From Maribacter sp. 1_MG-2023 (lineage in GTDB: Bacteria; Bacteroidota; Bacteroidia; Flavobacteriales; Flavobacteriaceae): a stretch of DNA of 64,000 bases. Positions 9,111 to 18,522 of the stretch are shown here, in pieces (the first letter of the stretch is position 1; each line of letters begins with the position of its first letter). The translations under genes were made by a program, and so were the position numbers. Below the pieces are notes generated by a model that did not search any database, was not told the DNA's origin, and saw nothing but the letters and a program-made list of their open reading frames with translations. The stretch covers positions 1-64,000 of the forward strand of contig NZ_JAUOPN010000018.1 in assembly GCF_030547005.1 (NCBI RefSeq). The letters are read 5' to 3'.

Positions 9111-10841
9111 TTACACCTTACTAATATTACCCTTTTCGGATATACGAATAATGAGATAAATTCCACTTGAAATAAATATCAACATGAATGCAAAACTCAA
9201 AAGAATCCTAGTTTCTTCCATATTAATGAATGATAGAACAATCATTACCAGAGCCAGAATAGCGAGAGCATACATAACCATCTTTGCTGGCATTGTAGAG
9301 GACTGAACGCTCTTTATCCTAGAAAACTTTTGTTGAGATTCCTGAACCCTAGCCCACCCGGGGTGCTCATTTTTTTCAAAGAACTCTAGCACTACCAAAA
9401 CAATAAACGGTACTAGAATTCCAGAGGTTAAATCGGCAATACGCATATTAGCAATTACCCAATCCGAAAGTGGCCCTAGAAAGTCTGAGCCTGCAAGAAA
9501 ACCATTCTCAGTGAGTCCAAACTTAACAATTACAGCAGAAATGAAACCTATTATTGTTGTTCCCCAAACGGCTTTTATCCCTATTTTTTTTGAAAACAAA
9601 CCCCAAATAGTTGGTAAGACCAGAGGCCCTGTCAGCAATGTTGTTAAATCTATGATAAAACTCGTATACCCATATCGTGGTATCAATAATGCACCTGCAA
9701 TGACGATACCTCCCAAAAGAATAGTAAAAATACGTCCAACAAAGACTAATTTTTGTTCGGATGCATTTTGATTAAAAATCCTTTTATACACTTCAGTTGT
9801 AAAAGCACCAGCAAATACATTAAGTTGAGAAGTTGCCGCACTTGCCGTTGCCGAAGCCATAGCGGCAATCATAAGCCCCATCATACCTGCGGGAAGTACT
9901 AAATTACAAGCCAAAATATAAGCTTGCTCTACATCTTGATTGGGTTCTATAGTACGATAAACTAGTGCAGGAAGCATCCAAAAAATAGGGCTTATTAAGT
10001 ACATAGCCCCAAAAATAAATGCAGCCTTCTTTGCATCTTTGGCAGTTGGCACGCATGTATAACGCTGAACAAATGCCCATTCACCACCTATTTTAAAAAA
10101 ATGTATGACTACCCAACCTACAAGAAACCACCATGTGAAATCTGAAGCAATGGGAGACATAAAACCCTCAGGAGCTTTCTCTATAATTAGGTCCATACCA
10201 CCTGCTTTCTTTATAATTAGTGGCACCACAAAAATTACAGAAATTACCAGTATTACAAACTGTAGAACATCGGTTACCAATACTGCCCACAAACCGCCCG
10301 AAAAAGTAATAAGAATTACCATGAGACACAGAACAACAGAGGTAAAGGGAACAGATAGCATACCAGTGACAGGATCAGACAAAAGATGCCCTTCGGGCAA
10401 AGGCATTAAAGCGCATACTATTTTAGATAGCGCATATATAGCACCACCTACGGCAAATATGCCAAAAGTACCTTGAAACCATGTGTAAAATTGAACTATA
10501 GATCCCCCAAAGCGTAATTGTAAAAATTCTGAAGCGGAATTAACACCTAATTTTCGCCAATAGCCTGCAAGAAACCAACCAACCAGCATTGCAGCAATAC
10601 CGTAACACATATTTATTGCTACGGCCACCATACCATATTGATAGGCTATACCGCCCCAAACCACAAAGGTTCCTGCTGAAAAAATAGTCATAAAACCAGA
10701 AAGTCCTGATACCCACCAAGGCGATTGCCCACCTGCGGCGAACATATCTTTCGAATTTTTCATTTTTCCCGCAAGTAGCATTCCGGCTCCAACGACCCCC
10801 ACCATATAAAGAATGATTACAATATAATCTGCTATTTGCAT
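9111..10841 (-). CDS. Sodium/solute symporter (SSS family)
   Basis: A 576-residue inner-membrane transporter with about 13-14 hydrophobic segments. The start MQIADYIVIILYMVGVVGAGMLLAGKM with the next block FAAGGQSPWWVSGLSGFMTIFSAGTFVVWGG is the classic SSS (SLC5-like) N-terminus. Length is normal. The family couples Na+ to uptake of sugars, amino acids or organic acids. It sits between the two sulfatase-FAD oxidoreductase cassettes, so it probably imports a sugar or sugar acid set free by them. The substrate cannot be read from sequence. A 109-bp gap separates it from the downstream sulfatase. Confidence 0.9.
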   Translation of the reverse strand: MQIADYIVIILYMVGVVGAGMLLAGKMKNSKDMFAAGGQSPWWVSGLSGFMTIFSAGTFVVWGGIAYQYGMVAVAINMCYGIAAMLVGWFLAGYWRKLGVNSASEFLQLRFGGSIVQFYTWFQGTFGIFAVGGAIYALSKIVCALMPLPEGHLLSDPVTGMLSVPFTSVVLCLMVILITFSGGLWAVLVTDVLQFVILVISVIFVVPLIIKKAGGMDLIIEKAPEGFMSPIASDFTWWFLVGWVVIHFFKIGGEWAFVQRYTCVPTAKDAKKAAFIFGAMYLISPIFWMLPALVYRTIEPNQDVEQAYILACNLVLPAGMMGLMIAAMASATASAATSQLNVFAGAFTTEVYKRIFNQNASEQKLVFVGRIFTILLGGIVIAGALLIPRYGYTSFIIDLTTLLTGPLVLPTIWGLFSKKIGIKAVWGTTIIGFISAVIVKFGLTENGFLAGSDFLGPLSDWVIANMRIADLTSGILVPFIVLVVLEFFEKNEHPGWARVQESQQKFSRIKSVQSSTMPAKMVMYALAILALVMIVLSFINMEETRILLSFAFMLIFISSGIYLIIRISEKGNISKV

Positions 10842-10867
10842 CTATTTTGAATAAAATTTAAAATGGT

Positions 10868-12712
10868 TTATTCATAACATCTTACCTCGAACAATTTTGC
10901 GTTTTTAACGCCATACGTCTTGGTTATATGAATTTTAAAGGCTGTTGTTTTCGTAGTGTTAAAATTGAATTTGATTAAACGCTTTTGATTTTCATTTACC
11001 ACACCATATTCTACCCAATTTCCGTTAATCATTAGGTACAGTTTTAAAGATTTTAAAAGTTCTGGTGGTATTATGGTAGTATAAGCTTCATTCTCACGAG
11101 TGTTCTTCAACATCATGATATTCTTTTTCACATTGGTATCACATTTCATTTCTACAGCAGAAAGATGTAATGGTTTATCCCATTCAAAAATTACTTCAGC
11201 CGAAAGTCCGTTTGATTGCCAATGATGTATTTTACCATTCTCATCTCTAGAAACACCGTCGGTCAATAACTTTACATCTCCTTGACGAGTGGAAGAAGCT
11301 AAAACTCTATTGGCAGTTTTAGCTAAGTTCATTTTATCGTTTGCTGGTCGTTGTGGTATAAATGCATCATCCCGCAATAATTGATTTTGGAGTGTAGCAA
11401 TATGGTTTTCCCTTAACTCCCTCGGGCTAATATTCTTTTTTACACACAAAGCAGCGGCAGTACCCACTGCCTGGCCCATAGTAGCACAAGTTCCCATAAC
11501 CCGTGAAGAGGAAAGTGCCACATGTGTTTGACTAATGTTTCTACCCGCAAAAAGAAGGTTGGAAATGTTTTTAGAATATAAAGAACCAAAAGGAATTTGG
11601 TAAATTTTCTCAAAATGTTCATGCCAAAAACTAGGCGGTTCAGCTAAATTCTCAATGCCACCGGGATTGTGTTCATCTAAAGGCCATCCTCCAAATGCAA
11701 CCGCATCATTAAATTGTTTAAATCCTATTTGGTCAGGTTCTGAAAGAATATAATCTCCCATAAAACGACGAGATTCTCTTCTTCCCGGCAGAGAACCCAC
11801 CCAATCTAAAGCGAAATTATCGGCTTCTGGAAATTTACCTGAATTCTTAACATAATCCCAAACACCATAGGCGTGGCCCATTAGGCGATGCCTATCTATT
11901 TCTGCCGTACCAATAATGTCATCATTACTCCCAATTTCTACCCACCAAAAACCTTCTACAAAGGGTATTATCCTTCTATCTGAATGTGTGTTTTCAGCAT
12001 CAAATTTTATAGTATAGGGAGGAGCTTTAAAATCCATCGGTTTACCCATATCTTTTGAAGAAAGTAATATGGTTGCCCCCATTTGCCAACCATCAGCTTC
12101 TTGAGGCGCATATTTTTCTCCAAATTCAGAAGAAGCTTCACGTCCAGTCCTATAGAACGCTCCCGCGGTAGCAGCCAGTAGTCCGTCTCCAGAACAATCG
12201 ATAAATATATCTGCATCAATGGTGATAACCGTTTCGGTAGACAACTGCCAACAGATAGCAGATTCTATTTTATTTTTAGAAGTGACCGCTCTTATTGCCT
12301 GGGTATTCATCATCAACGTAATGTTGGCTTCTCTAGTCACATAATCATATAGAACATGATCCCAAACGGTAAAAGAATGCTGTTCGTTATAAAACCGATT
12401 TAATAATAGTATTTCCTCAATAATTCCAGTTTCCCGTTCTGGAAGACCACTTTTCAACTTGGTAACCCCATGAACAATGACACGAATTTCACTAGATGCA
12501 TTTCCTCCTAAAACAGGTCTATCTTGAACAAGTATTACCTTAGAACCATTTCTAGCTGCTGATACGGCAGCACAAATTCCTGCCATACCACCACCGATAA
12601 CAACTACATCAGTTTTAAGCTTTTTTTCTCGGATAGGAGTTCTCATTTCTCCCGTCCCCATATGAATCCATTGATCGGAAGATCTATCGGTCAAGTCTGT
12701 TAATTTATTCAT
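10868..12712 (-). CDS. FAD-dependent oxidoreductase, cytoplasmic paralogue
   Basis: A 614-residue relative of the protein at 5342-7300, alike from the FAD motif (VVVIGGGMAG, residues 36-45) to the C-terminal block CDTNVKKNIMM. It has no signal peptide: the chain starts MNKLTDLTDRSSDQWIHMG, and the codon just before the ATG is an in-frame TAA, so no longer start is possible. It should therefore stay in the cytoplasm, unlike its twin. It lies 14 bp after a sulfatase and 26 bp before the SSS symporter. The substrate is unknown; oxidation of a galactan-derived sugar is an inference from context. Confidence 0.85.
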   Translation of the reverse strand: MNKLTDLTDRSSDQWIHMGTGEMRTPIREKKLKTDVVVIGGGMAGICAAVSAARNGSKVILVQDRPVLGGNASSEIRVIVHGVTKLKSGLPERETGIIEEILLLNRFYNEQHSFTVWDHVLYDYVTREANITLMMNTQAIRAVTSKNKIESAICWQLSTETVITIDADIFIDCSGDGLLAATAGAFYRTGREASSEFGEKYAPQEADGWQMGATILLSSKDMGKPMDFKAPPYTIKFDAENTHSDRRIIPFVEGFWWVEIGSNDDIIGTAEIDRHRLMGHAYGVWDYVKNSGKFPEADNFALDWVGSLPGRRESRRFMGDYILSEPDQIGFKQFNDAVAFGGWPLDEHNPGGIENLAEPPSFWHEHFEKIYQIPFGSLYSKNISNLLFAGRNISQTHVALSSSRVMGTCATMGQAVGTAAALCVKKNISPRELRENHIATLQNQLLRDDAFIPQRPANDKMNLAKTANRVLASSTRQGDVKLLTDGVSRDENGKIHHWQSNGLSAEVIFEWDKPLHLSAVEMKCDTNVKKNIMMLKNTRENEAYTTIIPPELLKSLKLYLMINGNWVEYGVVNENQKRLIKFNFNTTKTTAFKIHITKTYGVKNAKLFEVRCYE

Positions 12713-12726
12713 TTACAATTAGAAGT

Positions 12727-14373
12727 TTATTTAGCGATATTACCTTCCCAACCTTTATTGAACTGGGACAAAAGTTCTTTAACTATTTTAGGATTATCAT
12801 TTGCGATATTGACGGTTTCAGTTGGATCCTTTTTATGATCGTACAATTCAAAAAATATAGGTTCTGCTTCAAGGTCGGTATAATCTTTCCAAACGGTAAA
12901 ACGATAGTTTGCCGTTCTCATTGAATAACCCATTAATCGATTCTCGAAAAGGTCTCTATCCCATTTACCGCCTTGCTGTGCTATTATTTTTTCCTCAACC
13001 TCTTCTAACAAAGGACCAAAAGATGTTTCTCTCATTCCTTTAGATAAAGGGTTAGCAGCCCATTCTCGAAGTGCCGGACTTGGGAATTGTGTAAATGCAG
13101 CATCTTTCCACTTTCTGTTTGGATCAGACAATAAAGGTTTAAAACTTTGCCCTTCTAAACTCTCAGGAATTGAAACTCCCGCCAGATCGCATAATGTTGG
13201 GTACATGTCCACTAATTCAACTAATGCATTAGTCTTGGTGCCACGTACAGCTTCTGACATGTTAGGTGTTGAAACAATTAATGGCACCCGAGTTGCTATT
13301 TCATAGTTTGTCGCTTTTCCCCAAATACCCATATCTCCTAAATGCCAACCGTGGTCACTCCACAGCATAATGATTGTATTATCTCTTAAACCAGCTTCGT
13401 CCAAAGCTTTTAACATCTTCCCTATTTGGGCATCCACATAACTTACCGTTGCCAAATAAGCGCGTTTTAAATTTTTGGCCTGCTCTTCATCTATATCACC
13501 ATAATTAGGAATATCTGCTCTTGCGCGTAATTCAAAAGAAGCATGAAGACCCATTGCAGCACCATTTATTGGTCCTTCATGTTGATCCGTCATTTGCAAA
13601 TCTTTACCTTCGTACAAATCCCAATACTTCTTTGGTGCAATCCATTCTAAATGGGGTTTTAAAAACCCTAGCCCTAAGAAAAAGGGCTTTTCGTTTTTCG
13701 CCATTTCTTTCATGGTCTCAATAGCTAACTCTGTATTATGACCATCTTCGTAAGTATTATCTGGTGCATCTGCAAATTCATACGCCGGACCTTTTCCTAA
13801 CCCATTTCTTGGTGCATTTTCACCATATTTCGCAATAACCTCTGCTTGGTTCTTTTTAAACATTTCCTGATTTTCAGGAAGAACGTAGCCTCTTATTCTT
13901 TTGGGCATATCTGCTACATTTGGACCTGAATATGCTTTTCTACTCCATGAGAGCTCTTCGTCTGTATACCCAGGATGGAATATTTTACCCGCATAAACGG
14001 TCTCATAACCTTCTGTCTGCAAATGTTGTGGCAAGGTTACGATATCTGGATTTAGGTCTCTGAAATAAGAGAAATTCTCAATGACCTTAATAGTCTCTGG
14101 TCTGGCACCTGTCATAACACTAGCCCTAGAGGGACTACATATTGCTTCTTGACAATATGCATTGTTGAATAAAAGACCTTTAGATGCGAGTGCATCCATA
14201 TTAGGTGTTATGGCAACTTCTGACCCATAGGCTCCTAATTCTGGACGAAGGTCATCTATCGCAATAAATAGAATATTAGGTTTCTTACTAGGTTCATCTA
14301 TTGATTTTTCTACTTGAGCTTTACAGCTAAAAAGAAGAATATTTAATAAAACAAAAAAGGTTATTCTTTTCAT
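12727..14373 (-). CDS. Type I (S1) sulfatase, iduronate-2-sulfatase-like, lipoprotein
   Basis: A 548-residue paralogue of the sulfatase at 7319-9001. The lipobox is LLFSC (Cys17), the core opens PNILFIAIDDLRPELGAYG, and the formylglycine motif is C-S-P-S-R at Cys79. LWSDHGWHLGDMGIWGK is the conserved downstream block. It heads the second sulfatase-FAD oxidoreductase cassette and follows the FG-GAP/UnbV gene by 39 bp. Expected to desulfate a glycan at the outer membrane or in the periplasm once matured by a formylglycine-generating enzyme encoded elsewhere. Confidence 0.92.
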   Translation of the reverse strand: MKRITFFVLLNILLFSCKAQVEKSIDEPSKKPNILFIAIDDLRPELGAYGSEVAITPNMDALASKGLLFNNAYCQEAICSPSRASVMTGARPETIKVIENFSYFRDLNPDIVTLPQHLQTEGYETVYAGKIFHPGYTDEELSWSRKAYSGPNVADMPKRIRGYVLPENQEMFKKNQAEVIAKYGENAPRNGLGKGPAYEFADAPDNTYEDGHNTELAIETMKEMAKNEKPFFLGLGFLKPHLEWIAPKKYWDLYEGKDLQMTDQHEGPINGAAMGLHASFELRARADIPNYGDIDEEQAKNLKRAYLATVSYVDAQIGKMLKALDEAGLRDNTIIMLWSDHGWHLGDMGIWGKATNYEIATRVPLIVSTPNMSEAVRGTKTNALVELVDMYPTLCDLAGVSIPESLEGQSFKPLLSDPNRKWKDAAFTQFPSPALREWAANPLSKGMRETSFGPLLEEVEEKIIAQQGGKWDRDLFENRLMGYSMRTANYRFTVWKDYTDLEAEPIFFELYDHKKDPTETVNIANDNPKIVKELLSQFNKGWEGNIAK

Positions 14374-14412
14374 ACTATAGCTTTTAGGTTTTAGGTTTTA
14401 AAACTTTATTTT

Positions 14413-16299
14413 TTATTTCTTACCAATAAACACTTTGGTATTCATTTGAAGATTTTCGCTAACACTTTCTCCATTGGTCCACGTTACATTTACCTTTAAA
14501 GGTCTTGTACAAGTACCTACGCCGAAATGTATGAATGAATTAAAAGATGAAGAATAAGCTGAACCTGTAGCCCCTACTCTTTTTAACTGTTTGTTTTTAC
14601 AATTAGTAAGGCTCACCAATGCTCCTAATGCCGTTGCTTTTCCTGAAGGTGCGTTACCTACCTCAACAGTTATAAATTTTTTTTTAGATTTTGAAATTTC
14701 CGAATTCTCAAATAAGTGCCATTTACCTCGCTCATTGCCAATGACAACATCAACATCGCCATCTAAGTCATAATCTAACACTTCTACAGCCATACCCATT
14801 GATCCAATATCCGAGGTTGAAATTCCATTATAATTTAATTGCTTAAATGTAGCATCACCTTGATTCAAGTAGATAACCACGTTGTTTTCAAAGACCAATT
14901 CACCTCTTCTAATAACTAGTATATCTTCTGATCCATTATTATCAAAATCTGCAACCGAAACACCTACAGTATGGTCTTCTAGCAGAAGGTTTGCTTTTTT
15001 TGTTACATCTACAAATTTTCCATTTTTATTTTCTAACAGAACATCTGAAAGCCCCTTCGGGTGTTTATAGTCAGGATATTCTTTAACACCTATTATTGCA
15101 CCTGTAGTTGGTGCAAAAGTACTACCGGCAATACGCCACTTATCATTCCCTACGTACCCAACATGTATACCACCTTCTGGATTTAATACATCTGGAAAAC
15201 CTAATGCATTGCTATTCACCAAACGTATGTCTTTTCCAGAGTGTGTTTCTCCTGAAAATTCATATTTATAGGCAGATTCGCCGATATAATATGCATCGTT
15301 AAATGGCCATTGCGACTGAAAATTATTCATATTCAAGACATCACCAACGAATAAATCTTGAAATTGAAAATCTCCCCGTTTAGTGAAAAATCCCCAAGTT
15401 TGGGTTTCCTTGTTTAAAAATGTTTCACCGATTTCAAATTCTTTACCTCTGGTCATGATCAAATCAAAATCACCATCATTATCAAAATCGATTTCACTTA
15501 TAGCCGTGACCTCTTCTATATCAAAAGGTAGAACATTCGTTTTTTCAACAAAAGTTAAGTCACCATTACCTTGGTAAATTTTAACCTTGCCGTTTCCATA
15601 TAAAAGTATATCTACAATACCATCATCATTAAAGTCAGTTAAGGTAGATTTTTGTCCATCTGCCTTTATCATGGGCAAAGTAGCTTTTAAAAGAAGTTGA
15701 CCTTGGGTATCATTTTCATAAATATAATTTTCAGATTGCCCTTTTTTTTCTTTGGATGGAAAAGCAAAATTCAACAGATCTAAGTCACCGTCCATATCAC
15801 CATCAAAAAATTTTAAGGTTCTGCCTCTCATCATTTCTAACGGAACATTAAAATCTGGCATTGGTATAAACTCTCGCTTCTTAGTAATTTTATACATTTT
15901 TGAGTTACGTGCGTTGCTACCAGACCCTCCACCTCTAGACAATACCATTTCGTTAACACCATCAAAGTCGAAATCACCAATAGCAACCCCATGTAAATCA
16001 CCCATGATAACATCATAAGGTTTTGCGAATTTGCCTTTGTTATTCCAACAAACACTGATACCTAGACCGTGATCGTTTAGAATTAAATCTGGGTAACCAT
16101 CTTTATCTAAATCCGCAACAACGGGAGCATCCCATTTTCTAAGATTCACTTCTTTTCTAGGGAAATCCTCAAAGGTTTCAGTGAAAAGAGATGCTAAGCT
16201 AGACTTTTCTTGAGACCATGCATTTAATACAAACCCTAAAAAAATAATATTGATAATTACAAACACCTTTGTTTTGTACTGCATATGATCGCTTTTCAT
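14413..16299 (-). CDS. Exported FG-GAP/VCBS repeat protein with ASPIC/UnbV domain
   Basis: About 628 residues. I take ATG 16299 (MKSDHMQYKTKVFVIINIIFLGFVLNAWSQ) as start because it gives a clean signal peptide; a TTG further up would overlap the GH127 gene, and ATG 16284 is also possible. The body holds many Asp-rich FG-GAP/VCBS blades (DLDKDGYPDLIL, DFDFDGVNEMV, DFNDDGIVDILL, DFDNDGDFDLIM, DYDLDGDVDVVIG), which form a calcium-binding beta-propeller. The end (about residues 540-625) matches ASPIC/UnbV: FITVEVGN, then RVGATGSAYSS and IHFGVGTC. It has no known catalytic residues. In this locus it may be a secreted glycan- or cation-binding protein; this is a guess from domains and context. Confidence 0.8.
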   Translation of the reverse strand: MKSDHMQYKTKVFVIINIIFLGFVLNAWSQEKSSLASLFTETFEDFPRKEVNLRKWDAPVVADLDKDGYPDLILNDHGLGISVCWNNKGKFAKPYDVIMGDLHGVAIGDFDFDGVNEMVLSRGGGSGSNARNSKMYKITKKREFIPMPDFNVPLEMMRGRTLKFFDGDMDGDLDLLNFAFPSKEKKGQSENYIYENDTQGQLLLKATLPMIKADGQKSTLTDFNDDGIVDILLYGNGKVKIYQGNGDLTFVEKTNVLPFDIEEVTAISEIDFDNDGDFDLIMTRGKEFEIGETFLNKETQTWGFFTKRGDFQFQDLFVGDVLNMNNFQSQWPFNDAYYIGESAYKYEFSGETHSGKDIRLVNSNALGFPDVLNPEGGIHVGYVGNDKWRIAGSTFAPTTGAIIGVKEYPDYKHPKGLSDVLLENKNGKFVDVTKKANLLLEDHTVGVSVADFDNNGSEDILVIRRGELVFENNVVIYLNQGDATFKQLNYNGISTSDIGSMGMAVEVLDYDLDGDVDVVIGNERGKWHLFENSEISKSKKKFITVEVGNAPSGKATALGALVSLTNCKNKQLKRVGATGSAYSSSFNSFIHFGVGTCTRPLKVNVTWTNGESVSENLQMNTKVFIGKK

Positions 16300-16316
16300 G
16301 AAATCAGAAGTTTTGA

Positions 16317-18392
16317 TTAATTCCAAATCATAGGCATAAATACCGTCATTTCACCAACACCTCGATTACTCCAAGCGTAGTATGGAATTAAATGGGTTTT
16401 ATAAGTGTCAAATTTTGGCATACCTACCTCTTGATACATTCCTAAGGCTTTGTCTTTACGGATCATAAACTCACCATCTAAGGTAGCCATACCACCAAGG
16501 TAATCTGGTCTATAAGTTGGTTTCAATTCGTTACTACCTTTAACATACACATCAAATATGCTAGTGTCTTTTGGTAAATCGGCAGATTCTACACAATAAA
16601 CCACAGGTCCTCTTTTAACGGCAACTTGGTTACGAACCTCTTCTATTCTTGGATGCCCTTCTATAAACTTCACATCCATTGGCATATCTAACGTAATAAC
16701 ATCGCCAGCTTTCCACTCACGTTCTATTTTAGCAAAACTGCCAGCTACTACATTTTCAATTGCTTTGCCATTAACATTAAGTGTACTACCTTCTGCCCAA
16801 GCTGGTATTCTTAATAACATTTCAAAAGCCTCTGGCTTACTTTCTTCTATTGTAATCTTTACTTCTCCTTCCCAAGGATAATTACTTTTTTGATTCAGTT
16901 TAATAGCCGAACCATCTAACAAGGTTGTTTCAAGTTCATTACCGCCATATAAGTTTACGGCAATACCATTTTCTGATTTACTGTACGCCCAACCTGGAGA
17001 TTTTGCTATGGTACGCACTAAATTTGGCGGACAGCAAAAACATTTTAGATAAGGTTGACGCTCAGGAAACTCAACATTCATTTTATCATAATCCAAAGCG
17101 CCATCAACTTTACGTAAAGGGTTGGAGTAATAATAATCTTTACCTTCAAGACTAATACCTGAAAGTCCGCTGTTATGCAAAACCAACTCCATAATATCGC
17201 CATGCTTAGAATCTCCGCTCAACGTCAACATTCTATAGTTGAACATTGAATTACAAATGTTGGCACATGTTTCATTATACGCGGTCATATTAGGCATCAT
17301 ATATTCATCAATAAAGCCTTCTTCAATTTTATCTAATCGAGACGATCTACCGTAATGTGTTTGTCCTATTGCACCGGTAACGTACATTTTTTTGTTCGTT
17401 ACATTATCCCAAAGTCTGTTCAAAGCATCCATTAACTCTTTCTCGCCTGTTTCAGCATAAACATCTGCGGCACCGGCATAATAATAAAGTGCTAAAACCG
17501 CATGACCTACTGCTTCTGTCTCTTCTCTTAACGGAACTCTTTCTTGAACCATATCACCAATAGGATAACCCTTTGTCGTTGAATCTTCAACAATATCAAA
17601 CGTTCCCCTAAGGTTAATAAACTGTTCTGCAAGTTCTAAATAGCGCTCATCTTTTGTAGTACGATAAAGCTCTACCAAACCCATTATTTGAGTTTGATTA
17701 AAACCGAATCTTTTCAATGAATCTTGTATTGGCACGAATAACTCGTATAAATAATCTGCATGTTTAATTGCGATATCTAAAAAGTTAGTTTTACCTGTAA
17801 CACGATTATGAATACAAGCCGCAGTCAATAAATGCCCACTATTATACAACTCATGATACCTTCTATTGGTAAAAGGATCAATGGTATCATTAATTATAAT
17901 AGGGGTTGACAAATAACCATCTTCTTGTTGTGCCTTACCAATAACCTCAATGATTTCATCAAGTTCATTTGCTATTGCTTCATTCTTGTTTACACCGTAC
18001 AAGTACAAATTGGCTTCCATCCATTTATAAAAATCCCCATCATGCCACCAAAACCCTTTATGTTCTCCTTCTTTTAGCCCTGCCGCAATTTTAAAGTTAT
18101 TATATCCATGACCCACATCACCTTTTAAGATTTCTCCCATATGCGGAATCATAACCTCTTCGGCAATTTTCCATTTATCTGCCCAAAAACCTTCGGTCCA
18201 GCGACAATCGCCTATGTCAATGCTTTTAAGTTTAACATGCGGACTATTTGTATTGTTTACTATACCACCGTTTTTATCAAGTGCTAAAACTTTCTTATTT
18301 TGATTTATATCTGTTGATGCCGTTTCTTTATTTTCTTTACAAGAGAAGAATAAGGCAAATAGACATAAGCTGAGTAAAGTTATTTTTTTCAT
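16317..18392 (-). CDS. GH127 family glycoside hydrolase, lipoprotein
   Basis: A 691-residue GH127 (formerly DUF1680) enzyme with a lipobox (LFFSC, Cys18). The barrel carries GFWADKW near residue 68, HDGDFYKW near 117 and the active-site pair: NETCAN with Glu374 and Cys376, and CFCCPP with Cys451, Cys453 and Cys454. In the family founder, a beta-L-arabinofuranosidase, one Glu and three Cys bind zinc and one Cys is the nucleophile; all are kept here. GH127 members in carrageenan loci have been reported as 3,6-anhydro-D-galactosidases, which fits the anhydrogalactose operon nearby. A beta-sandwich region ends the chain. It precedes the paralogue at 18523-20508 on the genome, with 130 bp between them. 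Confidence 0.9.
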   Translation of the reverse strand: MKKITLLSLCLFALFFSCKENKETASTDINQNKKVLALDKNGGIVNNTNSPHVKLKSIDIGDCRWTEGFWADKWKIAEEVMIPHMGEILKGDVGHGYNNFKIAAGLKEGEHKGFWWHDGDFYKWMEANLYLYGVNKNEAIANELDEIIEVIGKAQQEDGYLSTPIIINDTIDPFTNRRYHELYNSGHLLTAACIHNRVTGKTNFLDIAIKHADYLYELFVPIQDSLKRFGFNQTQIMGLVELYRTTKDERYLELAEQFINLRGTFDIVEDSTTKGYPIGDMVQERVPLREETEAVGHAVLALYYYAGAADVYAETGEKELMDALNRLWDNVTNKKMYVTGAIGQTHYGRSSRLDKIEEGFIDEYMMPNMTAYNETCANICNSMFNYRMLTLSGDSKHGDIMELVLHNSGLSGISLEGKDYYYSNPLRKVDGALDYDKMNVEFPERQPYLKCFCCPPNLVRTIAKSPGWAYSKSENGIAVNLYGGNELETTLLDGSAIKLNQKSNYPWEGEVKITIEESKPEAFEMLLRIPAWAEGSTLNVNGKAIENVVAGSFAKIEREWKAGDVITLDMPMDVKFIEGHPRIEEVRNQVAVKRGPVVYCVESADLPKDTSIFDVYVKGSNELKPTYRPDYLGGMATLDGEFMIRKDKALGMYQEVGMPKFDTYKTHLIPYYAWSNRGVGEMTVFMPMIWN

Positions 18393-18522
18393 TTTATTGA
18401 GTGTTGAAATAAGGATTACAAGTAACGTAAATTCAGTATAAAGGGTGATGTAATTATTAACTAAGACCTACACTATATTACCCTTTATTTAATCTTCAGA
18501 ATTACTTTTCCACCAATAAAGT

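Noticed and set aside
16300-16326. A longer start for the FG-GAP/UnbV gene at TTG 16326
   Set aside because: It would overlap the GH127 stop and place nine extra residues before a clean signal; ATG 16299 is preferred.
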